This document shows, piece by piece, positions 1-6,400 of a stretch of DNA of 24,897 nt. The stretch covers positions 1-24,897 of the forward strand of contig CAZDYP010000065.1 of NCBI GenBank assembly GCA_964509505.1. Reading direction: 5' to 3'. The translations under genes and the position numbers were made by a program. The DNA comes from CAZDYP01 sp964509505 (GTDB lineage: Bacteria; Chloroflexota; Anaerolineae; JACRMK01). Within the stretch, counting starts at the first letter, position 1, and the number at the start of each line of letters is the position of its first letter. The notes below the pieces were generated by a model. It was not told the DNA's origin. It saw only the letters and a program-made list of their open reading frames with translations, and did no database searches.

Positions 1-360
1 CGTGGCTCCGCCCGCAGGAGGCAGCCAACCTTGCTGGCGCATGAAGTTGCTCAAAGCTGGAATGTCGAAGTAAGAGCCTTGACCCTGATAGGCGATAATT
101 CCGTAGTAGATGAGGGGAATCCACAACAACGGCGCAGCACATGCGCAGACCACAGTGAACCCCAATATCAAGCTGATGACAAACATCACGATGCCCGCAC
201 CCAACGCTTGCATAGCATGGTATTTTTGGTAGGGTCGAGACTTCATTGATTCAACCAACAGAATGATGATAGGCACAATCGGCGACAAGACATAAGCCAA
301 CAGCGCCATCAAACGGTCATTGTCATTGGCATCGGTTGCTGCTACACGATTGGTCAGCAT
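1..360 (-). CDS. Tic20/DUF4870-like integral membrane protein (partial, C-terminus off window)
   Basis: Reading the minus strand from ATG at 360 gives 120 residues without a stop, running off the left edge. The start is well supported by TGGAGGAAAT directly before the ATG. An acidic, polar N-terminus (about residues 8-16) is followed by a hydrophobic hairpin (about 17-36), then KYHAMQALGAG (47-56), which matches the H-x-x-Q-A signature of DUF4870/Tic20-like small membrane proteins. A second hydrophobic stretch (about 55-91) follows, then a loop with FDIP and NFMRQQGWL (98-113), which I recall from Chloroflexi members. The family spans the membrane three or four times; its function is unsettled (import-channel-like or structural). 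Two minus-strand promoters lie upstream at 435-504. The family call rests on motif memory, not a search. Confidence 0.75.
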   Translation of the reverse strand, partial: MLTNRVAATDANDNDRLMALLAYVLSPIVPIIILLVESMKSRPYQKYHAMQALGAGIVMFVISLILGFTVVCACAAPLLWIPLIYYGIIAYQGQGSYFDIPALSNFMRQQGWLPPAGGAT

Positions 361-434
361 ATTTCCTCCAGATGATTGAAAGAGATTAGGTCAACGTCCA
401 CGACGCACAGCTCATCGAGAGCATTGCCGCGCGT

Positions 435-464
435 ATTGTATGTGAGTTTAGGGCGTCTTGTCAA
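435..464 (-). promoter_or_regulatory. Sigma70-type promoter for the minus-strand membrane protein
   Basis: On the minus strand TTGACA (464-459) and TACAAT (440-435) are separated by 18 nt. Transcription would begin near 428, leaving a leader of about 68 nt before the ATG at 360. Five of six -10 bases and all -35 bases fit consensus. Confidence 0.6.
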
Positions 465-475
465 TCGCCTTGAGC

Positions 476-504
476 CTTGTATGAACCTTCGCAAGGCTTG
501 TCAA
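476..504 (-). promoter_or_regulatory. Second, upstream minus-strand promoter (tandem copy)
   Basis: A second TTGACA (504-499) is followed after 17 nt by TACAAG (481-476). It lies 40 bp upstream of the other promoter. The two share CTTGTCAATCG (457-467 and 497-507) and a TTGTATG at the -10 end, so the pair looks like a diverged 40-bp tandem duplication of a promoter. Confidence 0.4.
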
Positions 505-527
505 TCGGTTGACGCAACATTTTGTGC

Positions 528-533
528 TACAAT
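528..533 (+). promoter_or_regulatory. Candidate -10 box for fmt, possibly giving a leaderless mRNA
   Basis: TACAAT ends 7 nt before the fmt ATG at 541, and no Shine-Dalgarno sequence precedes that ATG. If the box is used, the transcript would start at or next to the ATG. The nearest TTGACG (509-514) is only 13 nt upstream, too close for a classical -35 box, so this is weak. Confidence 0.25.
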
Positions 534-540
534 CTTCGCT

Positions 541-1488
541 ATGACTCGCATCGTTTTCATGGGTACACCCGACTTCGCCGTGCCGACCTTACGCACATTA
601 TACGACATGACACAAGTCGTCGGCGTCTATACGCAACCCGACCGCCCCGCCGGGCGCGGCAAGCAGCTCGCCAGATCGCCCATTAAACAAGAAGCACTCA
701 CACACAACCTACCCATCTTTCAACCGAAGACGTTGCGTTCAACATCCGTGCAAGCGCAATTACGCGACTTGCAACCTGAGTGCATCATCGTCGCCGCGTA
801 TGGCTTGATTTTACCGCAGGCTGTGCTGGACATCCCGCAGCGTGGCTGCCTCAACGTCCATGCCTCATTGCTTCCCAAGTATCGCGGTGCGTCGCCGATT
901 GCAGGCGCGCTGCTCGCAGGTGAACCAGCAACGGGCATCACGATTATGTTGATGGACGCAGGGCTTGACACGGGGCCTATCCTCACACAACGCACTTTGC
1001 CAATTGATACACAGGATACGACAGGCACACTCGAAACGAAGTTGAGTGTGTTAGGTGCAACCCTCTTGCGTGAGACACTGCCGCGTTGGTTGAACCGCGA
1101 ACTCACACCACAGCCACAAGCTCACTCGCAAGCGACAGTGACGAAACTCATCAGCAAAGCCGATGGTATCATTGATTGGTCACAGCCCGCCGTTATGATT
1201 GCGCGCCAAGTGTGCGCTTACAATCCATGGCCCACCGCACAGACGCTGTGGCGCGGGCAACCGTTGAAGATTTTGCGCGCGACGCCACGCGTGGATGTGA
1301 TGGGAGATGTGTGCCACGTCATGCAACATGACCACGCAATTCTTGTCGGCACGGGTGCTGGTTGTTTACAGCTCGATGAAGTGCAGCTCGCAGGCAAGCG
1401 CGCGCTGAGCATAGCAGAGTTCGTGCGTGGGCAGCGAGAATTCATCGGTTCGTTCTTAGGCAAATCAAATGAAAGGATCACACCGTGA
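541..1488 (+). CDS. fmt: Methionyl-tRNA formyltransferase
   Basis: Cytoplasmic enzyme that formylates the amino group of Met-tRNA(fMet) using 10-formyl-tetrahydrofolate, for translation initiation. The 315-residue product has the usual family length. It begins MTRIVFMGTPDFAVP, the canonical N-terminal Rossmann strand and loop. The formyltransferase signature LNVHASLLPKYRGASPI (104-120) carries catalytic Asn105 and His107; MDAGLDTGPI (138-147) carries Asp143 (E. coli N106, H108, D144). The C-terminal OB-like domain follows (about 205-315). The frame is open upstream to 376, but that extension has no homology-like content, so ATG 541 was chosen. The stop TGA (1486-1488) lies inside an octamer repeat hairpin, and the last few residues (ERITP) are repeat-encoded. 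lipB follows after 79 nt on the same strand. No def gene is visible beside it. Confidence 0.96.
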   Translation: MTRIVFMGTPDFAVPTLRTLYDMTQVVGVYTQPDRPAGRGKQLARSPIKQEALTHNLPIFQPKTLRSTSVQAQLRDLQPECIIVAAYGLILPQAVLDIPQRGCLNVHASLLPKYRGASPIAGALLAGEPATGITIMLMDAGLDTGPILTQRTLPIDTQDTTGTLETKLSVLGATLLRETLPRWLNRELTPQPQAHSQATVTKLISKADGIIDWSQPAVMIARQVCAYNPWPTAQTLWRGQPLKILRATPRVDVMGDVCHVMQHDHAILVGTGAGCLQLDEVQLAGKRALSIAEFVRGQREFIGSFLGKSNERITP

Positions 1489-1552
1489 CACGGTGACAAT
1501 GCGAATCGTCTCGTCACCTTGTCACCGTGTCACCTTGTCATCCTTTCACCCC
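1471..1552 (+). repeat. Octamer tandem repeat forming a large inverted repeat (fmt stop / fmt-lipB spacer)
   Basis: The right half (1513-1552) is five units of period 8 based on GTCACCTT. The left half carries the reverse-complement orientation. GTGACACGGTGACAA (1485-1499) pairs perfectly with 1519-1533 across a 19-nt loop, and GAAAGGAT (1471-1478) pairs with ATCCTTTC (1540-1547). The fmt stop codon lies in the left arm. The hairpin lacks a T-tract, so it is not a standard intrinsic terminator. Confidence 0.85.
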
Positions 1553-1567
1553 TTCAAAACGTCAACC

Positions 1568-2209
1568 ATGGACTGGTCATACCTCGGCATTGTACCCTAC
1601 ACGCAAGCGTTAGCCTTGCAACATCGCCTCGTCGAGCAGCACAAACACGGTAACGGCGAAGACACATTGTTACTCTTACAACATCCACCCGTCATCACAT
1701 TGGGACGACGCGCCGACGAGCGCAACATCCTTGCGTCGCCTGAGGCGTTAGCGGCAGAGCAGATCGAAGTGCATCGTGTCGAGCGCGGCGGCGACGTGAC
1801 GTATCATGGACCGGGTCAGCTCGTCGGCTATCCAATTCTCAATCTGCGACATTTCAAACTTGATGTGACATGGTACGTCGAAGCGCTCGCCGAGGTGATG
1901 GTGCGGACATTGGCGGACTTCGGAGTGCGCGGGGTGTATGATCGCCATCACGTTGGCGTGTGGGTGAACGACGAAAAAATTGTTGCGCTGGGCATGTCAT
2001 TCAAAAGCTGGATCAGCTTTCACGGCTTCGCGTTCAACGTCGCGCCCAACATGCGCCATTGGGAGCTCATCGTGCCGTGCGGCATTCACGACAAGGGCGT
2101 GACCGCGTTGGCGCAACAGTTGCGGCGCGAGGTGGATGTGATGGAGGTCGTGCCGTTGGTCGTGAAACACTTTGGGGAGGTATTGGGGGTGGCAATGGAA
2201 AAAACGTGA
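1568..2209 (+). CDS. lipB: Octanoyl-[acyl-carrier-protein]:protein N-octanoyltransferase (lipoyl synthesis)
   Basis: Transfers octanoate from acyl carrier protein to lipoyl domains of 2-oxoacid dehydrogenases and the glycine cleavage H protein, via a Cys-bound acyl intermediate; the product is substrate for LipA. The 213-residue length is typical. Visible motifs are LLLLQHPPVITLGRR (34-48), RGGDVTYHGPGQLVGYP (73-89, the LipB signature), KIVALG (137-142, equivalent of E. coli Lys135) and IVPCGI (168-173, Cys171, equivalent of Cys169). The ATG at 1568 was chosen because MDWSYLG starts where the family starts; no strong ribosome-binding site is seen. The frame stays open upstream only through repeat sequence. 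lipA is not in the window. The stop TGA (2207-2209) is inside the first unit of a heptamer repeat. Confidence 0.96.
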   Translation: MDWSYLGIVPYTQALALQHRLVEQHKHGNGEDTLLLLQHPPVITLGRRADERNILASPEALAAEQIEVHRVERGGDVTYHGPGQLVGYPILNLRHFKLDVTWYVEALAEVMVRTLADFGVRGVYDRHHVGVWVNDEKIVALGMSFKSWISFHGFAFNVAPNMRHWELIVPCGIHDKGVTALAQQLRREVDVMEVVPLVVKHFGEVLGVAMEKT

Positions 2210-2259
2210 ACCGTGAGATATGAAACGTGAAATCTCACACTTCACGTTTCACATTTCAC
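2204..2259 (+). repeat. Mirror heptamer array over the lipB stop codon
   Basis: Eight exact 7-nt units: four of the form nnnTGAA/G (2204-2231), then four of the reverse-complement form nnnTCAC (2232-2259). TGAAACGTGAA (2221-2231) pairs perfectly with TTCACGTTTCA (2241-2251). The first three units put TGA in all three + frames (2207, 2214, 2221), the first being the lipB stop. Confidence 0.88.
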
Positions 2260-2268
2260 ATTCTGCTT

Positions 2269-2296
2269 TTGCCAAACCTTAATCCTCTGTTATAAT
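2269..2296 (+). promoter_or_regulatory. Promoter of tRNA-Pro
   Basis: TTGCCA (2269-2274) and a perfect TATAAT (2291-2296) are 16 nt apart. Transcription would start near 2303, only about 5 nt before the mature tRNA 5' end. Confidence 0.8.
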
Positions 2297-2307
2297 GTCG
2301 CTCGTCA

Positions 2308-2384
2308 CGGGGAGTGGCGCAGCCCGGTAGCGCACTTGTATGGGGTACAAGTGGTCGAAGGTTCAAATCCTTTCTCCCCGACCA
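2308..2384 (+). tRNA. tRNA-Pro (anticodon GGG)
   Basis: The 77-nt cloverleaf has acceptor arm CGGGGAG (2308-2314) pairing with CTCCCCG (2374-2380), then discriminator A and encoded CCA (2382-2384). The anticodon stem CTTGT/ACAAG encloses loop ATGGGGT (2340-2346), with U33 and anticodon GGG (2342-2344) reading CCC/CCU. The T-arm contains GGTTCAAATCC. A C1-G72 pair, A73 and G at position 37 are bacterial tRNA-Pro features. It is a single-gene unit with its own promoter and terminator. Confidence 0.96.
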
Positions 2385-2390
2385 ACACCC

Positions 2391-2432
2391 AAACGCTTGT
2401 GAGTCATCACGACCACAAGCGTTTTGTGTTTG
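2391..2432 (+). terminator. Rho-independent terminator of tRNA-Pro
   Basis: AAACGCTTGTG (2391-2401) pairs perfectly with CACAAGCGTTT (2414-2424), and a T-rich tail (TGTGTTTGT) follows. It begins 6 nt after the tRNA CCA end. Confidence 0.85.
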
Positions 2433-2503
2433 TCACCATCATAATTTAGCGGCAACCTCGCAGGGTTGGTCGAGATTTGCTCTCAACGCGAGTGGAGTGA
2501 ACC

Positions 2504-3217
2504 ATGTTCAAACGCTTCTCTCTCTCTCTCATTTTTTTCATCAGCTGCATCCTCATCAACAGCGCTTGCGTGTTGAGTGAATCGTTGGGACTTGTTCCAT
2601 CACCTACCCCCACACTCACACTCGAACCNNNNNNNNNNNNNNNNNNNNNNNNNNNNNNNNNNNNNNNNNNNNNNNNNNNNNNNNNNNNNNNNNNNNNNNN
2701 NNNNNNNNNNNNNNNNNNNNNNNNNNNNACGAACACCCCGACGCGTCGCCCACCCACTGCCACCTTCACACCCAAACCCCCGCCGACGGCAACCTTCACG
2801 CCCGTGCCATTACTCTCGCTTTCGATAAAATGGCTCAACACGGGACGACCTTATGACGACAACGAGTGCGGTAACTTTCTCAATGGCACGCGCATCGTCG
2901 GTTACATTCGCCGCAAAGACGGCACACCTGTCACGGGCGCTGCTCGCACTGCCGCCATGCACCAATGGATCAAAGGCGATTCGACGGGCCCCTTTGCTTA
3001 TCCGGGCGCGTATCGTGATTTTCCGCTGCATAACAATGGGCAATGGGACGCCGAATTTCCGCGCCGTGCGCAAGACTTCGAGTGGCACATCTACATCAGC
3101 GTCCATGCCAGCGACGCGCCCATCTCCGAAGACCTCTGGGCCGTGTCATCCGCCAATGACAAATGCGGACAGCCCGGCACGAAAAACTATTTCGTCGCCG
3201 ATTGGATTGTGAATTGA
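2504..3217 (+). CDS. Exported protein with Thr/Pro-rich linker and unknown C-terminal domain (interrupted by assembly gap)
   Basis: The start is ATG 2504 with GGAG about 8 nt upstream. Residues 1-22 form a signal sequence (MFKRF, then a hydrophobic core) ending INSACVL. Cys22 suggests a lipoprotein, but Asn instead of Leu at -3 makes the lipobox imperfect, so plain secretion is possible. A linker rich in Thr-Pro (PTPTLTLE before the gap, TPTRRPPTATFTPKPPPTATFTP after it) is broken by 100 Ns at 2629-2728. The true length and frame across the gap are therefore unknown; the frame after it is chosen because it continues the TATFTP pattern. The C-terminal 130 residues, with two or three Cys, read like a small beta-rich domain (GYIRRKDGTPVTGA, then NGQWDAEFP). 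I do not recognise the family. A terminator follows immediately. Confidence 0.72.
   Translation: MFKRFSLSLIFFISCILINSACVLSESLGLVPSPTPTLTLEXXXXXXXXXXXXXXXXXXXXXXXXXXXXXXXXXXTNTPTRRPPTATFTPKPPPTATFTPVPLLSLSIKWLNTGRPYDDNECGNFLNGTRIVGYIRRKDGTPVTGAARTAAMHQWIKGDSTGPFAYPGAYRDFPLHNNGQWDAEFPRRAQDFEWHIYISVHASDAPISEDLWAVSSANDKCGQPGTKNYFVADWIVN
2629..2728. other. Assembly gap (100 N)
   Basis: Exactly 100 undetermined bases, the usual placeholder for an unknown-length scaffold gap. Both sides encode Thr-Pro-rich low-complexity sequence, so the gap probably reflects an unresolved tandem repeat in the linker of the 2504-3217 gene. Confidence 0.97.
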
Positions 3218-3224
3218 ACACCGC

Positions 3225-3260
3225 AACCCGTTTGTGCCTTGCCCACAAACGGGTTTTTAG
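3225..3260 (+). terminator. Rho-independent terminator after the Thr/Pro-linker gene
   Basis: AACCCGTTTGTG (3225-3236) pairs perfectly with CACAAACGGGTT (3244-3255) across a 7-nt loop, followed by TTTAG. It starts 8 nt after the stop codon. Confidence 0.85.
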
Positions 3261-3261
3261 T

Positions 3262-3290
3262 TTGAGAGCGTCACGCATCCATGCTATTAT
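3262..3290 (+). promoter_or_regulatory. Candidate promoter of the cyclase operon
   Basis: TTGAGA (3262-3267) and TATTAT (3285-3290) are 17 nt apart, directly downstream of the preceding terminator. A start near 3297 would give a leader of about 110 nt before the ATG at 3407, containing the cyclase remnant at 3300-3401. Confidence 0.5.
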
Positions 3291-3299
3291 CCATACGCG

Positions 3300-3401
3300 T
3301 CGCTCAAGGACACCGACGAATTTGAAACGCGCGGCGAAATCGCTATCAAAGGCAAAGGTCCCATGCCCGCCTATTGGTTGTGCGGGAAAAAAAGTCGTTA
3401 A
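3300..3401 (+). pseudogene. Remnant of the C-terminus of a class III adenylate/guanylate cyclase
   Basis: The frame starting at 3300 encodes SLKDTDEFETRGEIAIKGKG followed by PMPAYWLCGKKSR and TAA (3399-3401). This matches the end of standard class III nucleotidyl cyclases (F-x-x-RGEI-x-x-KGKG-x-M-x-x-YWL-x-G-K-K). Upstream the frame meets a stop at 3258-3260 with no start codon between, so only about 33 codons of a lost gene remain. It differs from the end of either cyclase domain of the next gene, so it came from another cyclase gene, not a duplicate of that one. Recognition is by motif; a protein search would settle it. Confidence 0.72.
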
Positions 3402-3406
3402 GCTAC

Positions 3407-6400
3407 ATGTCTAATTCCTTTTCTACCATCCTCTCGTACCTGCCTCCCACCCTCATACGCGCATTGCTGCGCCAACCCGAACCACACACCGAACCGCTCG
3501 CCGAACATTTCACCGCAGCCGTGTTGTTCGCGGATTTGTCGGGCTTCACGGCGTTGACGGAAGCGCTCGCGCAAAAAGGCGCAGAGGGTCCCGAAGAAAT
3601 CACCCGCCTACTCAACTTATGCTTCGGTCAGTTAATCGAAATCGTTGCTGCAGCGGGCGGCGAGGTCGTCAAATTTGGCGGCGACGCGCTGACCGTGTTG
3701 TTCCCTGCCGAACCGCAAGCGTTGAGCGAAGCCACGCGCCGCGCGCAACAAACCGCCGTCGCCATGCAACAAGCCATGACGCAATTCGCAGCGCTGCGCA
3801 CCAGCGTTGGCGTCGTATCGCTTGGCATGAAAATCGGCATCGGCGCAGGTGAAGTCAGCGCGCTACATGTGGGCGGCGTGTTTGACCGTTGGGAATTTCT
3901 CATCGCAGGCGACGCGCTGCACCAAGCCGCCACCATCGAGAACCAGGCGCAACGCGGCGAAATCATCCTAAGCCCCGCAGCCGTTGAAAATTCAAAGTTC
4001 GCTGTTCAACCGTCAACTGTCAACCCTCAACCGTCAATCGCCAATATCCAATATCCAAACGAATTCCTCCTCCGTCGCTATGTGCCAAGCAACGTACTGA
4101 ATTGGCTGGGTGAAGGTCTGCGCGAATGGCTCGGCGTGTTGCGCCCCATGAGCGTGCTGTTCATCAAGCTTCATGGCGTGGATTACAGCACTGCCGAAGC
4201 GGTGAGCCATCTGCACAATTTTTTCCGCCTCGCGCAAGATACTATCTATCGCTACGAAGGCAGCATCAACAAGCTATCCGTGGACGACAAAGGCACGGTG
4301 TTGTTGGCGCTGTTTGGCGCGCCGCCCTTCGCGCACGAAGACGACGCCATACGCGCTATCCGCGCGGCCCAAGATCTACAACGCCTCATCACCACCCAGC
4401 TCACCTCGCTCACGCTTTCCATCGGTATTGCGACGGGGCGCGTGTTCGCAGGTCCCGTCGGCAACGACATACGCCGCGAATACACGGTGATGGGCGACGC
4501 GGTAAATCTATCGGCGCGGTTGATGGGACAAGCGGCTGCAGGCAGCATCGTGTGCGAGGGCGAAACCTATCGGCAAGCGCGCGCGCGCATCCCATTTGAA
4601 ACGTTGCCGCCTGTCTGGTTGAAAGGCAAAGCGGCATTGACGCCCATCTATCGTCCGTTGAACGTGGAGCGTGGCGGGTGGGGCGCGGAGCGCGCCGACT
4701 CGCCCCACGCTCCACGCTCCACGCTCCACACGCTGGTTGGACGACAGACAGAAATCGCGCGCTTCAAGCAAGCGCTCACCACGCTTAACGCCAGACGCGG
4801 TCGCGTCATCATCATCGAAGGCGAAGCGGGCATCGGCAAATCGCGATTGGTGATGGAACTGCAACGCCTCGCCAGCGAGCGCGGACTGACGGGCTTGCTA
4901 GGCGCGGCGTTCAGCATCGAGCAACAGACACCGTATCGCGCCTGGCGCGACGTGTTCCACAGCTATTTCAATCTCGAAGCGATTCCCTCAGCGCAGGAAC
5001 GCCAACAGCACGTGCGGCGCGTCGTGCAAGACAACGCGCCGCAAGAATTGGAACGCTTGCCCTTGCTCAACGACATTTTGAATTTGGGGTTGCCTGATAC
5101 GGAGTTGACCGCATCGCTCGACGCAGCATTGCGCCAACAAGGTCTCACGGTCTTGGTCGTCGCGTTGTTGCGCGCATGGATGCGGGCGCGTCCGCTCTTG
5201 TTGATTTTGGAAGACACGCACTGGCTCGATAGTTTGTCGTGGGAATTGACGGTGCAAGTCGCGCGCGCATTCAGCGCTGCCAACGACCCTATGCTGTTCG
5301 CCTTGGCAATGCGCCCCTTAGACGAACATGCCCCTGCGCTGCGTCCATTCAACCAATTGCTCGTATTGCGCGACACAGAACATTTGCGCCTCACGACGCT
5401 AACGCCCGCTGAAACGGTCGCGCTCGTCACCACACGCTTGGGCTTGCCTGCAGAGGGCCTCCCTGCGCCCATCACCGAACTCGTGCGCCAACGCGCCGGC
5501 GGCAATCCATTTTTTGCCGAGGAGCTCGTCTTCACCTTGCGCGACCAAAACTTCATTCGCATCGAACCAGATCCGACGACGTCAACGAATCGGTGCGTTA
5601 TCACCGAACAATGGGCGCAAGCCACACAGCCCTTGCCCGACACCGTGCAAGGGCTCATCCTCTCGCGCATTGACCGCCTCCCGCCCGAACAACAATTGGT
5701 CTTGAAAGTCGGCGCGGTCATCGGACGCACGTTCCCCTACTCCACGCTCGCCTATACTTTGAACGCGCACACACCGATTGACGACGCGCGTCTCAAAACC
5801 GATTTGACCGCGCTAGCGACGCTCGACCTAACGCCGCTCGACGTTCCCGAACCGAACCTTACGTATATCTTCAAGCACATCATCACGCAAGAAGTCGCTT
5901 ATCAAACCTTGCTGTTCACGCAACGCCGCTCGTTGCACCATACAGTCGCCGTCTGGTACGAACAGCATCAACCCGCGCCCATTCCGCTGCTGGTCCATCA
6001 TTATCATTACGCCGAAGAGCCTGAGCACGAGCGCCATTACGCGCAGCTGGCGGGGCAACAAGCCGCCGCGCAATTCGCCAACGCCGAAGCAGTCGCCTAC
6101 TTCACCCGCGCGCTTGAACTAACCCATGAGCAGGACGAGGCCGGACGCTATGCGCTGCTGCTCGCGCGCGAAAAGGTCTATGAGCTGCAAGGTGCGCGCG
6201 AAGCGCAGCGGCGCGACTTAGATAGCTTGCACGCCTTAGCCGAAACGATGAACGACGCGCAACGCAAAGCGGCTGTCGCGCTACTGCGCGCGCAATACGC
6301 CGACATCACCAGCGACTATGCGACAGCCATCCGCGCCGCGCAAACCGCCATTGAGTTCGCGCGCGCCGTGGACGACGTGCTTGCCGAAGCGACCGGCTAT

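Noticed and set aside
31..249. A 72-codon + strand open frame at the left edge
   Set aside because: It is antisense to the better-supported minus-strand membrane protein, which has a ribosome-binding site, promoter and family motif.
376..540. N-terminal extension of Fmt from ATG 376
   Set aside because: The extra 55 residues carry no Fmt-like content and overlap the divergent promoters; family length fits ATG 541.
1489..1567. Intrinsic terminator between fmt and lipB
   Set aside because: The hairpin is strong but is followed by TTTCACCCC instead of a T-tract; it is better described as an octamer repeat.
3374..3406. Upstream ATG for the cyclase protein
   Set aside because: It adds 11 lysine- and serine-containing residues that come from the out-of-frame cyclase remnant; ATG 3407 gives the expected family start.
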